From assembly GCA_012513125.1 (NCBI GenBank), contig JAAZCS010000246.1:1-7310 (forward strand): a DNA stretch of 7,310 nucleotides. Direction: 5' to 3'. The first letter of the stretch is position 1, and each line of letters opens with the position of its first letter. Both the position numbers and the translations under genes were made by a program. This DNA is from Treponema sp. (GTDB lineage Bacteria; Spirochaetota; Spirochaetia; Treponematales; Treponemataceae). The notes under the pieces were generated by a model. It made no database searches. It had not been told where the DNA came from and saw only the letters and a list, made by a program, of their open reading frames with translations. Below are positions 1 to 6,362 of this stretch, in pieces.

Positions 1-1551
1 CTTTATGAAACTCCAACCTCTTTCCCAAGTGGCTCTAAAAACATTTTTTGCAACAGGCAAATGATACGACGGAAGTTCCATAACAAAAGGGGATGGGTCA
101 CCGGCAAAAGGTTTTGTCTTTTTCAAAATAATTCCTGAAACAATTACCGCTGCAACACCAATGAAATAAGCCGATACCGCAATCCAAGCATTTCCACCAA
201 AAAGGGCACCCGCAATCAACCCAACAATTGGCATTTTTGCACCACAGGGAATAAAACAAGTTGTCATAATTGTCATCTTTCTGTCTCTATCCTGCTCAAT
301 TGTACGACTTGCCATAACACCCGGAACTCCACATCCAGAAGAAATCAACATAGGAATAAAACTTTTTCCAGAAAGTCCGAATTTTCGGAAAATTCTATCC
401 ATTATAAATGCAACTCGCGACATATAGCCAACATCTTCAAGAATAGAAAGAAGAATAAATAGAATCAGCATTTGCGGAACAAATCCTAAAACAGCACCAA
501 CCCCGCCAATAATTCCATCAGAAACAAGACTTACAAGCCAATCTGAACAGCCAATTTTTTCCAATAAAGTTGCAACTCCAGGAATTATCCATTCACCAAA
601 AAGAGTGTCATTTGTCCACCCTGTAACAAAATCTCCTATAGAACCAATAGAAATATAATAAACGAGGAACATAATAACTGCAAAAATTGGCAACGCCAAA
701 ATTCTGTTTGTGATAATTGAATCAATTTTATCTGACGTAGAAAAGTTTGATTTTTTTGCTTTTTTCGTTACAGACAATTCTACAATTTTATTGATATAGG
801 CATATCTTTGATTCGTTATTATACTTTCCGCATCGTCATCATTTTCTTTTTCACAATCCACAATATGACTTTCGATATGACTTATAACCGATGAAAAATC
901 AGTTTCTTTCAATACTTTTTCATCTCGTTCAAAAATCTTTATCGCGTACCATCTTAAATATTGCTTATCAACTAAATTTTCAATTGACTCTTCAATATGT
1001 GCCAAAGCATGTTCCACAGAACCTGTAAAAACATGAGGAAGATCTTGAACTGATTTATTTTTTGCCGCATCAATTGCTTTTTCGGCAGCTTCAATGCAAC
1101 CTTCATGTTTTAGTGCACTGATTTCAACAACAGGACAGCCGATTTCTTTTGACAACGATGACAGATTGATTTTATCACCATTTTTACGTACAACATCTAT
1201 CATATTTACAGCCATTACCACAGGAATTCCAAGCTCAACCAACTGAGTTGTTAAATACAAATTTCTTTCTATATTTGTTCCATCAATTATATTTAGAATT
1301 GCATCAGGTTTTTCGTTTACAAGATATTTTCGTGTAACAACTTCTTCCAAAGTATATGGCGACAAAGAATAGATTCCTGGTAAATCTTGAATAATAACAT
1401 CCTTGTGACCTTTTAATACACCTTCCTTTTTTTCAACAGTAACACCAGGCCAGTTTCCAACATATTGATTTGCACCTGTAAGAGAATTAAACAATGTTGT
1501 TTTTCCACAATTAGGATTTCCAGCTAATGCAATTTTAATTTTTGCATCCAT
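1..1551 (-). CDS. feoB: FeoB ferrous iron transporter, N-terminal 517 residues (C-terminus beyond the left edge)
   Basis: FeoB is the inner-membrane Fe(II) uptake protein, with a cytosolic GTPase domain followed by a helical guanine-dissociation-inhibitor domain and a polytopic channel. Reading the minus strand from the ATG at 1551 gives 517 uninterrupted codons to the window edge. All G-protein motifs are visible: G1 GNPNCGKT (residues 11-18), the G2 threonine in GVTVE (T38), G3 DLPG (56-59), G4 NMID (116-119) and G5 ISALK (about 144-148). Hydrophobic segments start near residue 285. The two Gate regions are present, with cysteines C407 (SGCGVPG), C432 and C436 (CFIPCGAK). The start is fixed by a GGAGG Shine-Dalgarno at 1558-1562, 6 nt upstream. 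It is the third gene of a feoA-feoA-feoB operon, 41 nt after the nearer feoA. FeoB proteins are usually 600-800 residues, so the missing part is a window-edge effect, not a truncation. The family call is secure. Confidence 0.97.
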   Translation of the reverse strand, partial: MDAKIKIALAGNPNCGKTTLFNSLTGANQYVGNWPGVTVEKKEGVLKGHKDVIIQDLPGIYSLSPYTLEEVVTRKYLVNEKPDAILNIIDGTNIERNLYLTTQLVELGIPVVMAVNMIDVVRKNGDKINLSSLSKEIGCPVVEISALKHEGCIEAAEKAIDAAKNKSVQDLPHVFTGSVEHALAHIEESIENLVDKQYLRWYAIKIFERDEKVLKETDFSSVISHIESHIVDCEKENDDDAESIITNQRYAYINKIVELSVTKKAKKSNFSTSDKIDSIITNRILALPIFAVIMFLVYYISIGSIGDFVTGWTNDTLFGEWIIPGVATLLEKIGCSDWLVSLVSDGIIGGVGAVLGFVPQMLILFILLSILEDVGYMSRVAFIMDRIFRKFGLSGKSFIPMLISSGCGVPGVMASRTIEQDRDRKMTIMTTCFIPCGAKMPIVGLIAGALFGGNAWIAVSAYFIGVAAVIVSGIILKKTKPFAGDPSPFVMELPSYHLPVAKNVFRATWERGWSFIK

Positions 1552-1592
1552 TTTATACCTCCAAAAAAATGAGATTTTATCCCACCTAACGA

Positions 1593-1814
1593 CTATTCAA
1601 CTTCAATTTGTTCCGCGTCAGCTTTTCTCACTGACAATTCATAACCACGAATATTCAATTCCATAGGATCACCCAACGGAGCTACTTTTCTTACAAGAAT
1701 TTCAACACCTTTCGTAATCCCCATATCCATAATTCGCCTTTTTGTAGCCCCTTCTCCATAAAGCTTTACAACTTTACAACTTTCGTTCACTTTTACATCT
1801 TTTAACGTTTTCAT
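1593..1814 (-). CDS. feoA: FeoA family protein (first paralogue, next to feoB)
   Basis: This is a small cytosolic SH3-like FeoA protein, thought to bind FeoB and support Fe(II) uptake. It carries the canonical FeoA core: RRIMDMGITKG, then KVAPLGDP and IRGYELSVRKADA near the C-terminus. The ATG at 1814 gives 73 residues beginning MKTLKDV. The frame can be extended to a GTG at 1821-1823, but that codon lies only 2 nt from the AAGGA Shine-Dalgarno (complement of 1826-1830), whereas the ATG lies 11 nt away, so I prefer the ATG. The stop is TAG. It sits 41 nt upstream of feoB and a short gap downstream of the second FeoA-like gene, so all three are almost certainly co-transcribed from the promoter near 2082-2110. 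It resembles typical FeoA more closely than its neighbour does. Confidence 0.93.
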   Translation of the reverse strand: MKTLKDVKVNESCKVVKLYGEGATKRRIMDMGITKGVEILVRKVAPLGDPMELNIRGYELSVRKADAEQIEVE

Positions 1815-1835
1815 AATTCTCACATTCCTTTTTAC

Positions 1836-2045
1836 TTAAATTAAAATCCTTACAGCCATTGATTTATCAAGAGCTATACGACTTTCCTTTACCTGCAAAA
1901 TTAGATTTCCGTTTATTTCAGAAATTACAGTTATCACACTATCAACAACAAACCCAAGTTCAGCCAAATGCTGCCTTACATCATCTTTTCCAGTAATCTT
2001 TTTAATACGAACTTTTTCACCAGGTTTCGCCATAATTAAGGGCAT
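1836..2045 (-). CDS. feoA: FeoA family protein (second, divergent paralogue; first gene of the feo operon)
   Basis: A 69-residue FeoA-domain protein that opens the operon. The sequence shows MAKPGEKVRIKKI, then HLAELGFVVDS, then ISEINGNLILQVKESRIALDKSMA. The LGF turn and the SRIALD strand are the form seen in the smaller FeoA variants that often accompany a canonical FeoA in anaerobes. It lacks the APLGDP and RGYELSLR signatures of its neighbour, so the two are diverged paralogues, not a recent duplication. The ATG at 2045 is supported by an AAGGAG Shine-Dalgarno (complement of 2051-2056), 5 nt upstream. A second in-frame ATG (MAKPGE) lies four codons later. Its role is presumably to modulate FeoB, either with or instead of the other FeoA; the division of labour is not visible in the sequence. 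Confidence 0.9.
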   Translation of the reverse strand: MPLIMAKPGEKVRIKKITGKDDVRQHLAELGFVVDSVITVISEINGNLILQVKESRIALDKSMAVRILI

Positions 2046-2056
2046 AGCAACTCCTT

Positions 2057-2072
2057 GTTAGATATATCTAAC
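2057..2072. promoter_or_regulatory. Perfect 16-bp palindrome, candidate metal-regulator operator of feo
   Basis: GTTAGATATATCTAAC reads identically on both strands. It lies just downstream of the predicted feo transcription start and directly abuts the Shine-Dalgarno of the first feoA. DtxR/IdeR/MntR/TroR family repressors bind AT-rich palindromes built on TTAG...CTAA half-sites and commonly control feo genes, so a Fe(II)- or Mn(II)-dependent repressor site is the likeliest reading (inference). In the transcript it could also fold as a 6-bp stem with a UAUA loop next to the ribosome-binding site. Confidence 0.55.
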
Positions 2073-2081
2073 CACATTGTT

Positions 2082-2110
2082 AAATTAGACTTTTCTAACT
2101 ATTTTGTCAA
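2082..2110 (-). promoter_or_regulatory. Candidate sigma-70-type promoter of the feo operon
   Basis: On the minus strand a perfect TTGACA -35 hexamer (complement of 2105-2110) lies upstream of the feo operon. The best -10 by match is TCTAAT (complement of 2084-2089), with a short 15-nt spacer. The alternative TAATTT (complement of 2082-2087) has the ideal 17-nt spacer but a poorer match. Either choice puts the transcription start near 2075, about 30 nt before the first feoA start codon. The -10 and spacer coincide with an inverted repeat, as expected for a repressible promoter. The -35 is clear; the exact -10 is uncertain. Confidence 0.6.
2085..2098. promoter_or_regulatory. Second TTAGA/TCTAA inverted repeat over the feo promoter
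   Basis: TTAGA, a 4-nt spacer and TCTAA form a 5-bp inverted repeat. Its half-sites match the inner bases of the perfect palindrome at 2057-2072, and its centre is 27 bp from that palindrome's centre. It overlaps the candidate -10/spacer of the feo promoter, so a protein bound here would block RNA polymerase. It is probably a second operator copy for the same regulator; its arms are shorter than those of the first. Confidence 0.5.
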
Positions 2111-2133
2111 TACATTTTATTTCTTCCCAATAG

Positions 2134-2162
2134 TTTAAAACTAAACAGAATTAAGTTATTAT
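2134..2162 (+). promoter_or_regulatory. Possible promoter of the DNA methyltransferase gene
   Basis: TTTAAA (2134-2139) and TATTAT (2157-2162) are separated by 17 nt and could form a weak sigma-70-type promoter, starting transcription about 15 nt before the ATG at 2183. The -35-like element lies inside an odd palindrome, TAGTTTAAAACTA (2131-2143). The sequence is so AT-rich that chance matches are likely, and no strong Shine-Dalgarno precedes the gene. Confidence 0.3.
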
Positions 2163-2182
2163 AAGAAAAGAATAAAAACAAA

Positions 2183-3337
2183 ATGAAATTAGACACAAAT
2201 ATTCAAGAAGATGAAAAATTCCTAACAACTCAAATAATCACCTATATCGGAAACAAGCGTTCTCTACTTTCAAATATAGAAATTGAAATAAAAAATATTT
2301 TGAAAGAAATGAATAAGGAAAAGGCTGTTTGTGCAGATATTTTTTCAGGTTCTGGGATTGTCTCTAGAATGATGAAGAAATATTCATCTGTATTAATTGT
2401 AAATGATTTAGAAAACTATTCTTCAATGCTGAACAGCTGTTATCTAACAAATAAAGAAGATTTTCCACAAAAAAAATGCAACGAAATTAGAAAAGAAATA
2501 ATCGAATTGACAAATTCAAACAAAATAGAAGGCATTATTTCACAAAATTACGCACCAAAAAATAATTTCGATATAAAAAAAGGAGAAAGGGTCTTTTATA
2601 CAAGAGAAAACGCACTTTTAATTGATTCATACAGAAATTATATTGATAAAAATATCACTGAAACAAAGTTGCAAAAGTTCTTCCTTGCGCCTCTTCTTAC
2701 AGAAGCTTCGATACATGTCAATACAAGTGGCGTTTTCAAAGGATTTTACAAAGATAAAAACACAGGTATCGGATGTTTTGGAGCAGTTGGAAAAAATGCT
2801 CTTTCTAGAATAAAGGGAACAGTTGAATTAAAAGAACCAGTATTAAGCAATTTTGATTCAGAAGTTCAAATATTCCAAAAAGACGCAATCGAATTAAGCA
2901 AGAACTTACAAAAAATAGATATCGCTTATTTAGATCCCCCTTATAATCAGCATCCATATGGCTCAAATTATTTCATGCTCAATTTAATTATTAAAAATAA
3001 GATTGATGTTCAATTGAGTCCAGTCAGCGGAATCACACAAGATTGGAACCGTTCTCCATTTAATAAATCAAAATCTGCATACATTTCCATGGAAAAAATT
3101 ATTTCTTCAATTGATGCAAAATATTTAATTATTTCTTATAACTCAGAGGGATTTATTTCTTTTGAACAGATGTCTTCAATGCTAAAAAAATATGGTGACT
3201 TAAAAACTATAGAAATAAAATATAACACTTTCAGAGGCAGCAGAAATCTCTGTGATAGAGCAATTCATGTATCTGAATATTTGTTTATCTTAAAAAAAGA
3301 ATTGCTAATTTATCATTTAAAAAATCTCATTTCCTAA
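2183..3337 (+). CDS. D12-class (alpha-group) DNA adenine N6-methyltransferase, apparently without a restriction partner
   Basis: This protein would transfer a methyl group from S-adenosylmethionine to the N6 of adenine in a specific DNA sequence. Motif order is that of the alpha (Dam/MethyltransfD12) group. Motif X, ITYIGNKRSLL (residues 19-29), comes first. Motif I, DIFSGSG (52-58), binds SAM, and an acidic NDLE (74-77) follows as motif II. A long variable stretch, about residues 80-245, should contain the target-recognition domain. The catalytic motif IV is DPPY (251-254), followed by NQHPYGSNYF. At 384 residues it is longer than Dam-type enzymes (about 270-300), mainly in the recognition segment. 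No ATG-proximal Shine-Dalgarno is evident, only A-rich sequence. No restriction endonuclease gene adjoins it: feo lies divergently upstream and a chemoreceptor follows. It is therefore either an orphan regulatory/protective methylase or a relic of a restriction-modification system. Target sequence cannot be read from the protein. Confidence 0.92.
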   Translation: MKLDTNIQEDEKFLTTQIITYIGNKRSLLSNIEIEIKNILKEMNKEKAVCADIFSGSGIVSRMMKKYSSVLIVNDLENYSSMLNSCYLTNKEDFPQKKCNEIRKEIIELTNSNKIEGIISQNYAPKNNFDIKKGERVFYTRENALLIDSYRNYIDKNITETKLQKFFLAPLLTEASIHVNTSGVFKGFYKDKNTGIGCFGAVGKNALSRIKGTVELKEPVLSNFDSEVQIFQKDAIELSKNLQKIDIAYLDPPYNQHPYGSNYFMLNLIIKNKIDVQLSPVSGITQDWNRSPFNKSKSAYISMEKIISSIDAKYLIISYNSEGFISFEQMSSMLKKYGDLKTIEIKYNTFRGSRNLCDRAIHVSEYLFILKKELLIYHLKNLIS

Positions 3338-3339
3338 TA

Positions 3340-3365
3340 TATAATTTTATGATACAATAAATTGT
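3340..3365 (+). promoter_or_regulatory. Possible chemoreceptor promoter elements in the 48-nt gap
   Basis: The gap between the methyltransferase stop and the chemoreceptor ATG holds a perfect TATAAT (3340-3345) and an extended -10-like TGATACAAT (3350-3358). An ACAAT-AA-ATTGT inverted repeat (3354-3365) overlaps the latter. No convincing -35 is seen for either, and no flagellar sigma-28 pattern. No terminator is visible after the methyltransferase gene, so read-through co-transcription is also possible. Confidence 0.3.
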
Positions 3366-3385
3366 TGTTTACATAGGAGATTATT

Positions 3386-5491
3386 ATGGACACCGCTAAG
3401 AAAGACGAAAAAAAACATAAAATTAAAATAGTATTTATTTTGTTTATAGCATTTACTGTATTGCTTGGAATAGGAAATACAATACAGCGTGAATTGGTAA
3501 ATTCAACAGCAAAAAAACTTGCAAAGTCAGAAAATGAATCATCATTATCAAGCTTGATTGATGCTTATCAACTTGCAATTTCATCTAAAATAGATGGTTA
3601 CATCAATGAATTGAATCTTTATACATTATCAACAGCGGCAGAAACAGGAAATATTCAAACAATGCGAACTTGGATGAATACAAAATCTGCTGGCAGCAAA
3701 AGTTTTGATTATATGCTAGTCTGCGGAAAAGATGGAATCTTTTATACTGATATTGGAACAACAGGAAACATTCTTGATCGCTCTTATTACAAAGCAATTT
3801 TTCAACAAGGAAAAGATTATTACATAGACACTCCGACCCCATCAAAAGTTTCTGGTGAAATGGTTTGTCACATAACAAAAGCTGTAAAAGTGCGTGGAGA
3901 AACAGTTGCATTATTTGCAGGAGTTCTTAAAGTTGATTCATTAATGAACTTGCTAAAGGATATTGATCTTGGCAAGACTGGTTTTTGCTGTATGATTACA
4001 GACGACAAAACAATAATTCATCATCCTTTAGAGGAAAATTTTTCAAAGGCTAATGTCTTAACAGAATATGAAAAAGGAAACAAAGAAGTTTTATCTGCAA
4101 TAGATTCACTTTTGCAAGGAAATTCTGGCTTATCTTGGATAAAAACAGAAACAGGAAAAAAAGAACTTCTATTATATAAACCAATTTCTAATGCTCCACT
4201 AAATCTACTCTTTTCTATAGAAGAAGAACAAGTTTATGTGATTTCTAATTCAATTCAATCAACACTTGTTATTTCTGGTTTAATCGTATTTATTCTTGTC
4301 CTTCTTTTAACATTGCAAGTAACAGTAACTTCCCTAAAACCATTACAACTTGTAGAAAAAACTATAAATGGAATAGCTACAGGAAATGCGGACTTAACAC
4401 AAAGATTAAATGTAAGCACAAGAACAGAAGTTTCATCAATTGTGCAAGGATTCAACACATTTATCAAAAAGCTACAAGATATTATTTCAGATGTAAAAAC
4501 TTCAAAAGAATTACTTGAAGAAGCAGATGACGAACTTCAAAAAAATACAAGCGATACTGTTAGTGCAATTGAACAAATTCAGTCAAGTATTGACAGTGTA
4601 CATAATCAAATGACGAATCAAGCAGCCAGTGTTGAAGAAACTGCAGGTGCCGTTCATCAAATTGCTTCAAACATTGCATCTCTTGAAAATATGATTGAAA
4701 CACAAGCTTCCGGAGTTGTAGAAGCGTCAGCAGCAATTGAAGAAATGGTTGGGAATATCGACTCTGTAAATCAAGTAGTTGAAAAGATGGTAAATTCATT
4801 TGCCATCTTGCAGAATACAGTTGCAACTGGTGTTGATAAACAAAACAATGCAAATGAAAGAATAGAATTAATCAAACAACAGTCAGAAATGCTTAGTGAA
4901 GCAAATACAACAATTGCGGATATTGCGAGCCAGACAAATCTTCTTGCTATGAATGCGGCAATTGAAGCGGCTCATGCGGGTGAAAGTGGAAAAGGATTCA
5001 GCGTTGTTGCCGATGAAATTCGAAAGCTTTCTGAAACATCGTCTGAACAATCAAAAACAATTGGTTCTCAATTAAGCAATATCCATGGCATTATTTCAGA
5101 TGTTGTTGAAGCTACAGCTGCATCAAGCACATCTTTCAATGCCGTATCAAAAGAAATAAATGAAACAGATCAACTAGTTCGCCAAATTAAAGAGGCTATG
5201 ACAGAACAGCATGAAGGTTCAAAACAAATTAGCGAAGCTTTATCTTCTATGAATGACAGCACTATCGAAGTAAAAACAGCATCCGCAGAAATGAATGCTG
5301 GAAATCAGGCTATTCTTGAAGAAATCAAAACACTTCAAGATACAACGACTGTAATACGAGATAGTATCAAAGAAATGAAAGTTGGATCAGAACAGATTGT
5401 TAAATCTGGAGTTTCGTTAAAGGATATTTCAGTAAAAATGAAATCTTCAATAGCAAAAATTGGAAATCAAATCGACCAATTTACAGTATAA
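3386..5491 (+). CDS. Methyl-accepting chemotaxis protein with a dCACHE-type periplasmic sensor
   Basis: A 701-residue transmembrane chemoreceptor that would signal through CheW/CheA to the flagellar motor. A first membrane helix (about residues 13-31) and a second (about 293-313) bracket a periplasmic region of some 260 residues whose length and pattern fit a double-CACHE ligand-binding domain. HAMP follows (about 314-368, SLKPLQ at 316-321). The long coiled-coil signalling domain runs to the C-terminus. The hairpin tip is diagnostic: DIASQTNLLAMNAAIEAAHA (512-531), followed by GKGFSVVADEIRKL. In the sensor, R132-S-Y-Y135 and D184 resemble the dCACHE amino-acid-binding motif, but tyrosine replaces the usual tryptophan, so the ligand is unknown. 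There is no C-terminal CheR-tethering pentapeptide. The ATG is set by AGGAG (3375-3379), 6 nt upstream. The gene is followed by its own terminator, and no che genes are adjacent. Confidence 0.96.
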   Translation: MDTAKKDEKKHKIKIVFILFIAFTVLLGIGNTIQRELVNSTAKKLAKSENESSLSSLIDAYQLAISSKIDGYINELNLYTLSTAAETGNIQTMRTWMNTKSAGSKSFDYMLVCGKDGIFYTDIGTTGNILDRSYYKAIFQQGKDYYIDTPTPSKVSGEMVCHITKAVKVRGETVALFAGVLKVDSLMNLLKDIDLGKTGFCCMITDDKTIIHHPLEENFSKANVLTEYEKGNKEVLSAIDSLLQGNSGLSWIKTETGKKELLLYKPISNAPLNLLFSIEEEQVYVISNSIQSTLVISGLIVFILVLLLTLQVTVTSLKPLQLVEKTINGIATGNADLTQRLNVSTRTEVSSIVQGFNTFIKKLQDIISDVKTSKELLEEADDELQKNTSDTVSAIEQIQSSIDSVHNQMTNQAASVEETAGAVHQIASNIASLENMIETQASGVVEASAAIEEMVGNIDSVNQVVEKMVNSFAILQNTVATGVDKQNNANERIELIKQQSEMLSEANTTIADIASQTNLLAMNAAIEAAHAGESGKGFSVVADEIRKLSETSSEQSKTIGSQLSNIHGIISDVVEATAASSTSFNAVSKEINETDQLVRQIKEAMTEQHEGSKQISEALSSMNDSTIEVKTASAEMNAGNQAILEEIKTLQDTTTVIRDSIKEMKVGSEQIVKSGVSLKDISVKMKSSIAKIGNQIDQFTV

Positions 5492-5496
5492 AAAAT

Positions 5497-5530
5497 AAAA
5501 AAGATGAAATTAAACAATTTCATCTTTTTT
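5497..5530 (+). terminator. Rho-independent terminator after the chemoreceptor gene
   Basis: A perfect 15-bp stem, left arm 5497-5511 and right arm 5516-5530, closes on the 4-nt loop AAAC. The core is GATGAAATT pairing with AATTTCATC, and the outer six pairs are A:T, so the right arm ends in a T tract just 5 nt after the stop codon is passed. T/A tracts on both sides mean it could stop transcription from either strand. It separates the chemoreceptor from the AraC regulator. Confidence 0.9.
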
Positions 5531-5547
5531 TATATATTTCCTTTAAT

Positions 5548-6357
5548 ATGATAAATAATGATATTGTAAACAAAGCGATAAACTACATAATGCTTCATAT
5601 TCTAGAGCCAATAACGCTTGAAGAAGTTGCAGACTATTGCAATATATCAAAATTCTATTTTTCTAAAATTTTCAAAGCGGAAACTGGCGAAAGCGTCTAC
5701 GGATTTATAAAAAGAGTAAAATTAGATCAAAGTGCATTAAGATTAAGGCTTGAATCTCAAAAAACTATTACAGATATCGGTCTAGACTATGGATATAGTG
5801 CTTCCAATTATAGTACTGCGTTCAAAAATCACATGCACCTGTCGCCATATGAATTTAGAAAACAAACTGACTCAATTTCTACAAATACACAAATATCATT
5901 TGAAGAAATTGACAAGCAAATAAAAATTGAAATTCATCCTGATTACAAAGTTATCTATGAACGCAAAATCAGCGATTATAAGGATATGAAAAATGATTGG
6001 TGTGATTTTACCGAAAAATATTCAAAATACATAACATCAAAAACAATCTTTTTTGAACGAACTTATGATGATCCTACTATCACAGAAAAAAATCATTGCA
6101 TTTATGATATTTGCATGACGTATCCAGAAAACTCAGGATTAAAAAACACAACTGTATTAACAGGTGGAAAATTTGCCGTATTTCCATTCAAAGGTTTTAT
6201 AAAAGACATTTCAGAAACTCATGTTTTGTTATTACGAAATATTTGGTTTCCACAAAGTGGATACGAACTAGATAATCGCTTATCCTACGAGTTATACCAC
6301 TATGTTGACAATGAAACAATGTATATGGAATTTGATATTTGCATTCCAATAAAATAG
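5548..6357 (+). CDS. AraC-family transcriptional regulator with a C-terminal GyrI-like (Rob-type) effector domain
   Basis: A 269-residue cytoplasmic DNA-binding regulator with an N-terminal AraC-type double helix-turn-helix (about residues 5-106). The first HTH is around ITLEEVADYCNISKFYFSKI. The second carries the family signature TDIGLDYGYSASNYSTAF followed by HLSPYEFRK. Residues about 125-268 resemble the GyrI/Rob-type small-molecule-binding domain: it opens with a KIEIHPDYKVIYERK strand, has GGKFAVFPFKG near the middle, and ends MYMEFDICIPI. The architecture is that of Rob and related drug- or metabolite-responsive activators; the inducer and targets cannot be inferred here. It starts 17 nt after the terminator stem. 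No Shine-Dalgarno precedes the ATG (upstream is TTTCCTTTAAT), while TATATT (5533-5538) could be a -10, so a very short or absent leader is possible. It ends 5 bp from the convergent ecfT. Confidence 0.9.
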   Translation: MINNDIVNKAINYIMLHILEPITLEEVADYCNISKFYFSKIFKAETGESVYGFIKRVKLDQSALRLRLESQKTITDIGLDYGYSASNYSTAFKNHMHLSPYEFRKQTDSISTNTQISFEEIDKQIKIEIHPDYKVIYERKISDYKDMKNDWCDFTEKYSKYITSKTIFFERTYDDPTITEKNHCIYDICMTYPENSGLKNTTVLTGGKFAVFPFKGFIKDISETHVLLLRNIWFPQSGYELDNRLSYELYHYVDNETMYMEFDICIPIK

Positions 6358-6362
6358 AAAAA

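Noticed and set aside
1..1551. feoB lacking its C-terminus, considered as a truncated gene
   Set aside because: The frame is open right up to the window edge; the loss is due to the window boundary.
1560..1585. AAAAT-CTC-ATTTT hairpin followed by T residues between feoA and feoB (minus strand), considered as an attenuator
   Set aside because: A 5-bp all-A:T stem would not be stable, and the intergenic gap is simply a normal spacer with the feoB ribosome-binding site.
2622..2813. 63-codon plus-strand frame inside the methyltransferase
   Set aside because: Out-of-frame overlap with an intact catalytic gene and no domain; a shadow.
3603..3911. 102-codon minus-strand open frame under the chemoreceptor
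   Set aside because: Leu/Phe/Cys-rich antisense translation of a secure coding region; the same applies to the frames at 4255-4467 and 4560-4853.
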